A stretch of DNA of 64,000 bases from Methanobacteriota archaeon (GTDB lineage: Archaea > Thermoplasmatota > Poseidoniia > MGIII > CG-Epi1). The notes under the pieces are model-generated. The model was given only the letters and a program-made list of their open reading frames with translations, was not told the DNA's origin and did not search any database. The DNA lies in contig JAAZXP010000002.1 of the NCBI GenBank assembly GCA_014240055.1, positions 1-64,000 on the forward strand, read 5' to 3'. Below are positions 18,187-25,307 of this stretch, piece after piece. Each line of letters starts with the position of its first letter. Positions within the stretch are counted from its first letter, which is position 1. The position numbers and the translations under genes were made by a program.

Positions 18187-18960
18187 ATGACTAATGTCTT
18201 GATAGAAAGAAAAGACAACATTGGGATTGTTACCGTTAATCGTCCTGAACAGATGAATAGCCTTAATTCAGTAACAAGAAAGGAAATGGCTGAAGCTTTC
18301 ACCGAACTTGGAGATGATTCGGAAATTTTAGTTATTATCTTAACTGGGGCACCTGGAAAAGCTTTCATTGCTGGTGCAGACATTAAAGAATTCTTAAAGC
18401 TTAATCTAAAAACTGAAAAGGAACTCAAAAATGATTGGCTCGTAACCGAAGTAATTGAAAATCTAAAAAAACCAGTAATAGCAATGATAGATGGATTTTG
18501 CTTAGGTGGAGGATTGGAAATTGCTATGTCTTGTGATTTAAGGGTAGCTAGTGATCGGACAAAGTTAGGACAACCCGAAATAAATATTGGAATCATACCT
18601 GGGGCTGGTGGAACTCAAAGGCTTACCAGATTAGTTGGTGAAGGACGAGCAATGGAGATGATTCTAACTGGGAGAATGGTAAAAGCTGAAGAAGGATTAC
18701 AATATGGAATTTTAAATTTTATCTTTACTCATGATGAATTAGAAGAGAAAACAATGGAAATGGCAAAAAAAATTACTGAGAAATCACCTTATGCCATTGA
18801 AAGGGCAAAACAGAGTGTAAAATCAGTATCAAATATGAATCTCAGAGAAGGTTTGAAATTTGAACGTGAAATGTTTCTAGAATGCTTTACCTCAGACGAT
18901 GGAAAAGAAGGCATAACTGCATTTATAGAAAAAAGGAAAGCTAACTTTAAAGGGAAATAA
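18187..18960 (+). CDS. Enoyl-CoA hydratase/isomerase (crotonase family)
   Basis: The 257 residues match crotonase: AGADIKEF (oxyanion-hole segment), CLGGGLEIAMSCDLRVAS, and GQPEINIGIIPGAGGTQRLTRLVG. Glutamates expected for hydration are present in the GGLE and PEIN regions. It likely hydrates trans-2-enoyl-CoA in fatty-acid or amino-acid breakdown. An acyl-CoA dehydrogenase in the same window (33.99-35.16 kb) could supply its substrate, although the two are not adjacent. Confidence 0.92.
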   Translation: MTNVLIERKDNIGIVTVNRPEQMNSLNSVTRKEMAEAFTELGDDSEILVIILTGAPGKAFIAGADIKEFLKLNLKTEKELKNDWLVTEVIENLKKPVIAMIDGFCLGGGLEIAMSCDLRVASDRTKLGQPEINIGIIPGAGGTQRLTRLVGEGRAMEMILTGRMVKAEEGLQYGILNFIFTHDELEEKTMEMAKKITEKSPYAIERAKQSVKSVSNMNLREGLKFEREMFLECFTSDDGKEGITAFIEKRKANFKGK

Positions 18961-18971
18961 TAGGTGAAATA

Positions 18972-19592
18972 TTGAAGTTATCTGATAAAGTTGAGTTTGT
19001 AACTTCAACATTAGAAAAACTATATCCTAAAACCGATATTCCTTTAAATCACGAAAATAATTTTACTTTTCTCGTAGCAGTTATGCTTAGTGCTCAAAGT
19101 ACTGATAAAAAAGTAAATGAAATAACACCAAAATTATTTGAAATTGCCAATACAGCTAAAAAAATGAATCTTTTGAGTGCTGATAAAATTAAAGATTATA
19201 TTAGAGAGATTGGACTTGCTCCAACTAAATCCAAAAATATAAAAAAGATGTCCCAACAGTTATTATTGCTACATAACGGAGAAGTGCCTAAGAGTTTTGA
19301 AGAATTAGAAAATTTAGCAGGAGTAGGACATAAAACGGCATCAGTAATTATGTCTCAAGCTTTCAACGAACCTGCATTTCCAGTAGATACGCACATTCAC
19401 AGATTAGCATTTCGTTGGAAACTATCAAGTGGAAAGAATGTAATTACAACTGAAAAAGATTTGAAACGAAAGTTTGATAGAAGCCTATGGAACAAACTAC
19501 ATTTACAAATGATATTTTACGGAAGAGAATGGTGTCAAGCACGAAAAAAAGAATGTGCATGCCAAATATGTCATAAAATTAAAACCTCGTAG
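18972..19592 (+). CDS. nth: Endonuclease III (DNA glycosylase/AP lyase) with compressed Fe-S loop
   Basis: Endonuclease III removes oxidised pyrimidines and nicks abasic sites. The 206 residues contain the helix-hairpin-helix with catalytic lysine (LAGVGHKTAS) and the catalytic aspartate in FPVDTHIHRL. The C-terminal 4Fe-4S loop has four cysteines but in unusual spacing, C-x6-C-x-C-x2-C (CQARKKECACQIC), instead of C-x6-C-x2-C-x5-C. The TTG start is preceded by AGGTG at 18962-18966. It lies 11 bases after the crotonase gene. Confidence 0.9.
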   Translation: MKLSDKVEFVTSTLEKLYPKTDIPLNHENNFTFLVAVMLSAQSTDKKVNEITPKLFEIANTAKKMNLLSADKIKDYIREIGLAPTKSKNIKKMSQQLLLLHNGEVPKSFEELENLAGVGHKTASVIMSQAFNEPAFPVDTHIHRLAFRWKLSSGKNVITTEKDLKRKFDRSLWNKLHLQMIFYGREWCQARKKECACQICHKIKTS

Positions 19593-19627
19593 ATAGCTAT
19601 ATTGGGACCCTTACTGAGTAATCATTA

Positions 19628-20062
19628 ATGGCTGATTGGAATGAACGTTTCTTAAATCTTGCAACTCATATTTCACAATGGAGTAAGGATCCTTCAACAA
19701 AGGTAGGGTGTGTTGTTGTAGGACCTGATCATGAAATCAGAAGTACTGGATTCAATGGATTGCCGAGAGGAATTGAAGATAAGGATGAAAGATTGAATAA
19801 TCGGGAAATTAAATATCCAATGATTTGTCATGCTGAAGAAAATGCAATTATGCATGCTGCTCGAATTGGAATATCTTTGAAAGAATGTACAGCATATGTT
19901 ACCTGGCCTCCATGTACAAGATGTGCAAGATCGTTGATTCAGGCCGGTATTCTAACAGTTATATATCCGAAAAATACAGAAATACCAGATAGATGGGCCT
20001 CAGATTTTGAATTATCTATGGATATGTTTAAAGAAGCTGGAATTGAACTAAAGACTGCTTAA
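19628..20062 (+). CDS. Deoxycytidylate deaminase (ComEB family)
   Basis: The 144-residue zinc enzyme carries HAEENAIMHAAR (zinc histidine and proton-shuttle glutamate) and PPCTRCARSLI (two zinc cysteines). The N-terminal WNERFLNLATHISQWSKDPSTKVGCVVV is typical of dCMP deaminases. The likely reaction is dCMP to dUMP for thymidylate synthesis. A related RibD deaminase is less likely because no reductase domain follows and the dCMP-type N terminus is clear. Confidence 0.9.
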   Translation: MADWNERFLNLATHISQWSKDPSTKVGCVVVGPDHEIRSTGFNGLPRGIEDKDERLNNREIKYPMICHAEENAIMHAARIGISLKECTAYVTWPPCTRCARSLIQAGILTVIYPKNTEIPDRWASDFELSMDMFKEAGIELKTA

Positions 20063-20947
20063 TTAATCATCACTAGGTTCTTCTTGCTTACTTAATAAAT
20101 TTTTAATATTCTTCAGATGTTCAACGCCCGTATCTGATTGTATATTCTCAGTTATCAAATCTCTGACTTTACTAGGTGAAGGAACACCAAAGAGACAATC
20201 ATGCGGATTGTGTCTGATTCTTTTAGAAGAACTGCGTGAACCACCTGCAAGACCAATGCTTCCTAATCCTTTTACTTCAGCCCCTGAACCTGCAATCATC
20301 ATGGATTCATCAGTTCCAGTTCCAAGGCCCGAACCTGTGAGAGGTAAGACTGTACCGTAGCCAAAAATAGTACCAAACACTCCTTGTTCCATTTTTATAT
20401 CTTCAATATGATTATAACGAACTTGGCGTTCACTATTATTCATTAGAAAACTGCTTCTAAGAACTATTCTATTGTTAGTAAGATAATAAGTAAAAGAACG
20501 TCGATAGGCATTAACTGAAAACATTCCCAAGAATCCAATCACTGCTGTTAAACTAGGTATAAACCAGCGCCCAAAATCCATTGTACCTCCCATTTTCCAA
20601 GCGTGATAAGACATAACTATTATTCCAAAGAATGCAACTCCACTATAGAGACGGAAAATACTCTGGCCACCTGAATCCAAGAAAAAATAGCGTGCCAAAA
20701 ATCCAACAATAAATAAACCTAAAGACCAGATAACAGTACCTGCTAAAACTTCACTATCTTTCAAAAATCCCTCGATAAGACTATACAAAGGAAATCCTGA
20801 GAATTTATCCATAGCAAAAAAATCATAAATTATGTAAGCCCACACCAATAATAAAAAGAAAACAATATACAAATAAAAGAATGAAAAAACATGAGGGCGC
20901 AATTGCATTTTCAATTCTTCATCACTCAATAATACTAAATCAGACAT
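20063..20947 (-). CDS. Membrane protein with bacterial PH-like (DUF304-type) domain
   Basis: The 294 residues have four or five membrane segments in the first half (about residues 20-45, 68-88, 98-112, 128-145). A PH-like domain follows, beginning RRSFTYYLTNNRIVLRSSFL and continuing VRYNHIEDIKMEQGVFGTIFGYGT, the hallmark of the YdbS/YdbT group. A glycine-rich linker and a charged C-terminal tail follow. Its function is unknown; such proteins are membrane-associated. It converges with the dCMP deaminase gene with no gap. Confidence 0.72.
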   Translation of the reverse strand: MSDLVLLSDEELKMQLRPHVFSFFYLYIVFFLLLVWAYIIYDFFAMDKFSGFPLYSLIEGFLKDSEVLAGTVIWSLGLFIVGFLARYFFLDSGGQSIFRLYSGVAFFGIIVMSYHAWKMGGTMDFGRWFIPSLTAVIGFLGMFSVNAYRRSFTYYLTNNRIVLRSSFLMNNSERQVRYNHIEDIKMEQGVFGTIFGYGTVLPLTGSGLGTGTDESMMIAGSGAEVKGLGSIGLAGGSRSSSKRIRHNPHDCLFGVPSPSKVRDLITENIQSDTGVEHLKNIKNLLSKQEEPSDD

Positions 20948-21037
20948 ATGCTTCCAGAAGGTGGGGTGCTTAAAACATTTTCATATTACTCTAACATTTA
21001 TTTATCGCTCTGTATCTGAAGAAACTAAGTCAATATC

Positions 21038-21356
21038 ATGCGAAGAAAGATTATAAAGAAAAAAAAAGATAATGAAGCTAGTGAAACACTTTCGAAACTA
21101 AAAGGTGGAAAAGAGCTTGAAATAGCTGAAGTTATTCTTAAAGAGTTAGCTCAAAGAAAAAAAAGGAAAACTGAAATTAGGAATAAAACAAATAATTTGG
21201 AAAATATTAAAAAAAAAGAAAAAAAAAATAAAATTACCACTGAAAGATGAAGAATACGAAAAGAAGAAAAGAATAAAAGAACTTGAAAATCTAAAAAAAA
21301 TAGGAATTATTAAGGCCAGTGAGTTTGAAAAATTAAAAAAAGATCTTATGAACTAG
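21038..21356 (+). CDS. Small lysine-rich protein with SHOCT-like C terminus, apparently frameshifted
   Basis: The first frame from 21038 gives 70 lysine-rich, helical residues and stops at 21250. The next frame continues up to a TAG at 21354-21356 with a sequence like a SHOCT module (LENLKKIGIIKASEFEKLKK). The two frames meet around runs of nine and ten A's at 21209-21228, and a single extra A would explain the break. I infer one gene of about 105 codons with either a homopolymer error or a real or programmed shift. Its 3' end overlaps the EamA gene by 11 bases. Function unknown. Confidence 0.55.
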
Positions 21357-22236
21357 AATTTGATTCAGATAATGCTACAGTATATACTCCATAAAGAACT
21401 ATTAAACCTCCAAACAAAACTCCAAAACTTGGTATCTCATCAAATATTAACCATGCTAAAAGACCAGAGCCAATGGGCTCAACAAGTAAGGTTATAGAAA
21501 TTACATAAGCTGGTAAAAAGGCAAGTGCCCAATTTTGCATAGTGTGGCCCAGTAAAGTTGGAACTAAAGCCATTAATAAAAATAATTGAAATTCAGAATT
21601 GGAAACTTGTTGATATTCCAATCCCTGCATGAAAACGACAGCCCACATAGCTAATGCACTTGATAGGTAAACAATGAATGCATAAGTAGGTAGACTAATC
21701 TTCTTACGATGTTTACGCCCTCCAAGATAATACAAACCTGCAAGTATACCTGAAATAAATGCCAAAAGATTGCCTTTAAAATTACCAGGATCTTGAACTA
21801 GATCACCCCAGAAAAGAATAATAATTCCAGATATAGCAAACAACGTCCCAAGTATTCCCTTTTGATTAAGCCTTTCACCAAAAACTAGCCAACCAATAAT
21901 CGAAACATAAACAATATGGCAAGTCCCTAAAAGAACTGAGGCTGCAACTGATGTTGCTTTAACAGAAGAAATCCAAAATCCAAAATGTGCACCTAAAAGA
22001 AGACCAATTATTATTAGTTCTATAATTTCATTATATTTTAATGAAAAAATCTCTTTAAATTTGTCTTGAATTAAAAAAGGTAAGAATAATAGTGTCGCAA
22101 ATGTTTGTCTGTAAGAACCAATAACCAAAGGTTCACTGCTACTCCACCTTATGAGAATTGCAGAAGTTGAAATCGCAAAAATGCCAATTATCAATGCAAA
22201 ATATGCTCTTTTCTTATCATTTACTTCAATATTCAT
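21346..22236 (-). CDS. EamA/DMT-family transporter
   Basis: The 296-residue protein has about ten hydrophobic segments arranged as two EamA halves. The first begins FALIIGIFAISTSAILIRWSS and the second ISGILAGLYYLGGRKHR. The conserved GE-R loop (FGERLNQKGILG) and a late EPIGSGLLAWLIFDE also fit drug/metabolite transporters. The substrate cannot be read from sequence. It lies four bases after tiaS and is probably the last gene of that transcript. Confidence 0.88.
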   Translation of the reverse strand: MNIEVNDKKRAYFALIIGIFAISTSAILIRWSSSEPLVIGSYRQTFATLLFLPFLIQDKFKEIFSLKYNEIIELIIIGLLLGAHFGFWISSVKATSVAASVLLGTCHIVYVSIIGWLVFGERLNQKGILGTLFAISGIIILFWGDLVQDPGNFKGNLLAFISGILAGLYYLGGRKHRKKISLPTYAFIVYLSSALAMWAVVFMQGLEYQQVSNSEFQLFLLMALVPTLLGHTMQNWALAFLPAYVISITLLVEPIGSGLLAWLIFDEIPSFGVLFGGLIVLYGVYTVALSESNSSS

Positions 22237-22239
22237 AAT

Positions 22240-23538
22240 TTAATAATTCATTAAAGATAGAGGTGTAGATAAATGTCTACGTGATGAAGCTGGAGGTTCA
22301 TACCATTTTAATTCTAAGCCTGAACTTACTTCAACCATTTTAGGCCTATCATATTTATTACTACATGATTTACAACGATAGTATGAGTCTTTACCAGAAG
22401 AATGCGTTCTTTGTCCACAATCACAAATTGGATTTGCTGGTTTTGAAAATCTAGGGACTAATGTTAAAATCCTTAACTTTTCTAAATTTATTGTTCTGTT
22501 ATTAACACTTCCACATATTATTAATGAATCTCCAATTTCTAATTTATCTACAATTTGCCTGAAGTTTTTAGTTGGTTCAAAGGCAGCACATTTGACAGTA
22601 TGATTTGATCTATCCTTTACTTCAAAAAACCGATGTCCTCCTTTTATAATATCGACCTTTGTAGTTACTGAGACTTCTAAATTGACACTATCACCATCGT
22701 TAATATCATTGATTTCTTTATGTCTAAGATGATCATCAGTAGCTTGGTTTGTTTTGTACAATAACCATCTGGAAGGTGTTTCAGGACCCAATTTTTCAAA
22801 GTTTTCAATTAAATTGGTATCATTGGTGCCTCTGAACCCCCACAAAACCGGACATGGAGAGTGGGGGACCATCGCTATTTTACCATCTAAATCAGTACAT
22901 GAAAATACGGTATCAATATCTGATACTCTTTGCACTGTTGATAACTCAATATTTCTTTTTTTCCCCCAATTATTTTGATTTCTATACCCTATCAACTCCC
23001 ATGTATGGGAAATCCCATTAATCTTACTAAAATTACCGGACCAAGCTAATGAACAAGCCGCTCCAAAAATACCTCGTGAGCCTCTTAATCCGGTTGATAA
23101 TGTCCCTTCTGTTGATTCTAAAAGCATTTCTTTAGTAACTATGCTACTTACTCCTTGCCAATACAAACCCTCAGGAAGAAAAGAATCTGAAATTACAATA
23201 CCAGGTTCAGAATCGGGCATAGAATGCTTATTCATTAAAGTTAGAATTCTAGCCATAATTTGTTCTTTATCATATTTTTTTTCTTTTCCTTTTTCAAAAG
23301 TAAAAATTGAATTATTCTCAATACTACCTATCTGCTTTTTTCGCCCTATACCTTTGCCAAATACTAAAGCCACCGCACCATTTCCTCTTGTTTTCCACGG
23401 CACATTTGGATTTAATCGAACAAGACGGGGGTGGCCTATCAAATCAAATTCTGGTAATTCTCTAATAATTTCAGTAGCTAACCATGTCGTACACCCTCCT
23501 TTTACAGAATCTGTATCATCAATACCTATGTGTAACAT
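22240..23538 (-). CDS. tiaS: tRNA(Ile2) 2-agmatinylcytidine synthetase TiaS
   Basis: TiaS attaches agmatine to C34 of tRNA-Ile(CAU) so that it reads AUA rather than AUG; it is specific to archaea. The 432 residues begin with the diagnostic MLHIGIDDTDSVKGGCTTWLA, have a middle catalytic region, an OB-fold (around residues 290-360) and a C-terminal zinc ribbon (CDCGQ...CKSCSNKY). Length fits the family. It follows the 193-residue unknown gene by five bases, downstream of archease and an initiator tRNA that also has a CAU anticodon. Confidence 0.95.
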   Translation of the reverse strand: MLHIGIDDTDSVKGGCTTWLATEIIRELPEFDLIGHPRLVRLNPNVPWKTRGNGAVALVFGKGIGRKKQIGSIENNSIFTFEKGKEKKYDKEQIMARILTLMNKHSMPDSEPGIVISDSFLPEGLYWQGVSSIVTKEMLLESTEGTLSTGLRGSRGIFGAACSLAWSGNFSKINGISHTWELIGYRNQNNWGKKRNIELSTVQRVSDIDTVFSCTDLDGKIAMVPHSPCPVLWGFRGTNDTNLIENFEKLGPETPSRWLLYKTNQATDDHLRHKEINDINDGDSVNLEVSVTTKVDIIKGGHRFFEVKDRSNHTVKCAAFEPTKNFRQIVDKLEIGDSLIICGSVNNRTINLEKLRILTLVPRFSKPANPICDCGQRTHSSGKDSYYRCKSCSNKYDRPKMVEVSSGLELKWYEPPASSRRHLSTPLSLMNY

Positions 23539-23543
23539 TTAGA

Positions 23544-24125
23544 TTATTCGAAAATGAATACTCCCTTAGCCCATTGTGGTTGAATTCGAGACTCGGTAAG
23601 ATATGCTAGATTAATATTAAAATTAGCAGCCGTTCCTGCAGGAATGTAGGGTAATTCTCCAACTAAACTATAAATCAAAATATCAGTTTGTCCACGCTGA
23701 TGAAGTAAATGGAGTAATTTTACAAGGTCGATTGAAAAATCAGTACTTGATGATTTAACGGCATTAGACCAATCAATACCTATGGTAATATCTTCTGCAT
23801 AAACTAAAGCTGCATCTAATTCATTAAAACCTTGTAAATTTCTTAGAGGAAGAACCACCTGCCCTCTATCTAACATAAGTAAATCAATAATATCTTCACC
23901 CCATGTTAATCCAAAGTCCACATATATTTTATTCTCTGGATTCAATTTTAAAGATGAAGGGTTGGGGCGATTTCTAAGTATTCCACCCATATCCCAAATT
24001 AGTATTGGTTCATCAGTCTCTGGAACTGAAATCTCTTGACTAGAAGACATGAAATTAATAGTATCCAAGTCCCAAATTGGCTTAACCCTCTTACCTTGAT
24101 TATAAGCCATTGCAGTCCAAACCAT
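23544..24125 (-). CDS. Uncharacterised protein between archease and TiaS
   Basis: I do not recognise this 193-residue protein with confidence. It is soluble, with alternating strands and helices (IWDLDTINF, ILIWDMGGIL, KIYVDFGLTWG, VVLPLRNLQGFNELDAALVY, ITIGIDWSNAV). This could be a TIM-barrel relative of the HisA type, but no phosphate-binding loop is clear. It lies in a co-directional run with archease upstream and tiaS downstream, so a tRNA- or nucleotide-related job is possible; that is inference from position only. Confidence 0.55.
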   Translation of the reverse strand: MVWTAMAYNQGKRVKPIWDLDTINFMSSSQEISVPETDEPILIWDMGGILRNRPNPSSLKLNPENKIYVDFGLTWGEDIIDLLMLDRGQVVLPLRNLQGFNELDAALVYAEDITIGIDWSNAVKSSSTDFSIDLVKLLHLLHQRGQTDILIYSLVGELPYIPAGTAANFNINLAYLTESRIQPQWAKGVFIFE

Positions 24126-24159
24126 TTTTAGGCAGGAACATGTATCGATTTACCTCTTT

Positions 24160-24573
24160 CTAAAGATCTAATATTAATTTAATTTTAGAAGGTGGACCTT
24201 CTGAGACATTTAGCATGTGATAAGAAATAGCCTTTATTTCAACACCATACCCATGCTTCTTTTCGTTATATTTTTCCCCATGTATTTTTCCTTTTAATTT
24301 CTTATTCTTATCCATTATAATCTGAAGATTTGTAGAGCCAACTATAAAATTCTCCGTATCAAAAAGAAAAATTAGATGAGATATATAACGAATTAATAAA
24401 TTATCTAAATCAATACCTTCCAAATCTATACTATGGAAAGACTTCAAGTTGGGTAAATTACCGCCAGTAATTATCTCAGTAAAGGCCAAACTAACTTCGT
24501 CAAAAGCTTCAGATAAATTTTCACCTTTAACCTCAATCCCAGCATCGGCAGTATGTTCAAAGATTTTTCTCAA
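24160..24573 (-). CDS. Archease, tRNA-splicing ligase cofactor
   Basis: Archease activates the RNA ligase RtcB in tRNA splicing and RNA repair. The 137 residues start LRKIFEHTADAGIEVKG, the archease signature with its metal-binding aspartate, and continue with NLLIRYISHLIFLFDTE and YGVEIKAISYH. The start is a TTG at 24573. The frame stays open to 24630, but that stretch encodes the 3' part of the adjacent tRNA and is not protein. It heads the archease-unknown-tiaS-EamA run. Confidence 0.9.
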   Translation of the reverse strand: MRKIFEHTADAGIEVKGENLSEAFDEVSLAFTEIITGGNLPNLKSFHSIDLEGIDLDNLLIRYISHLIFLFDTENFIVGSTNLQIIMDKNKKLKGKIHGEKYNEKKHGYGVEIKAISYHMLNVSEGPPSKIKLILDL

Positions 24574-24603
24574 TATAGGGTTAAAACGCTTTCTTAATAA
24601 AAA

Positions 24604-24681
24604 TGGTAGCGGGGGATGGATTTGAACCATCGATCTCCGGGTTATGAGCCCGACGGGATTTCCTAGCTACCCCACCCCGCT
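24604..24681 (-). tRNA. Initiator tRNA-Met (CAU) with encoded CCA
   Basis: Read on the minus strand, the acceptor arm AGCGGGG (24681-24675) pairs with CCCCGCT (24614-24608), followed by A and an encoded CCA. The anticodon loop is CTCATAA (anticodon CAU) on a stem with three consecutive G:C pairs, the mark of initiator tRNAs. The A1:U72 end pair is also usual for archaeal initiators. The T arm is GATGG-TTCAAAT-CCATC. The three G:C pairs distinguish it from elongator Met and from the tRNA-Ile2 that TiaS modifies. No intron is present. Confidence 0.95.
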
Positions 24682-24788
24682 ATGCTAAACTAGGACAAAT
24701 CTGGCTCTGGAGTATCCCACTCTAGATGGCCTTGATATAAAAACTTGTCAGAGGTAACTAATAAATATATTACTATGATAAACTTAGT

Positions 24789-25307
24789 GTGGATAATGGA
24801 ACGGCCTTAGAAGAAATTAAAAAACAAATAGAAAGTTTAGAGAGTAATCAGATTATTCTAATAGTAGTGGTTGCTGTAATATTACTCTATCTTGTTCTAA
24901 CAAAAACACAAAGAGGTAGAGACGTGAGAAAAAAATTTAGAATTCTACCTAAGCTAATTCCATTAGAAGATGAATATGAAGCGGAAATTGAAGAACCAGA
25001 AAATCTTGATGGTAGTAACAGGCAACTCAAAGGAGAAATTATTGAAAATGAACATGATATTCTGAATAGACTATTGGGAAATAACGAACCAGAAAAATTA
25101 GATGGATTTAATGAAGAAGATGCCGTAATTTTTAAAGAACAAGAAGAAACAATACCACTTCCTAATCAAAATTTTGAAGATATGAAAGATCATAATAACT
25201 CTGCAAGTGAAAACCAAGAATACTGTGCCTCATGCAATAAACCGGTGAAAACTGAATGGAAAGCCTGCCCTTTTTGTGGTGAATTTCTCGAGATTTATGA
25301 AGACTAA
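24789..25307 (+). CDS. Single-pass membrane protein with C-terminal zinc ribbon
   Basis: The 172-residue protein starts with a GTG, has a membrane helix at about residues 20-38 (QIILIVVVAVILLYLVLT), a long acidic linker and a C-terminal zinc ribbon (CASC...CPFCG) followed by an acidic tail. The basic residues after the helix (KTQRGRDVRKKFR) suggest a cytosolic C terminus. The zinc ribbon resembles the one at the end of the giant protein at 14485-18150. Function unknown. TATA-like GATATAAAAA lies at about 24735-24744. Its 3' end overlaps the next, convergent gene by four bases. Confidence 0.65.
   Translation: MDNGTALEEIKKQIESLESNQIILIVVVAVILLYLVLTKTQRGRDVRKKFRILPKLIPLEDEYEAEIEEPENLDGSNRQLKGEIIENEHDILNRLLGNNEPEKLDGFNEEDAVIFKEQEETIPLPNQNFEDMKDHNNSASENQEYCASCNKPVKTEWKACPFCGEFLEIYED

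Noticed and set aside
19628..20062. Reading of the deaminase as RibD, to complete riboflavin synthesis
   Set aside because: No reductase domain and a dCMP-deaminase-type N terminus; not near rib genes.
21200..21240. Poly-A runs as a terminator or repeat element
   Set aside because: They lie within coding-like sequence and are better explained by a lysine-rich gene with a frameshift.
22754..23542. Two plus-strand open frames inside tiaS
   Set aside because: They lie opposite a clear TiaS gene and show no recognisable motif.
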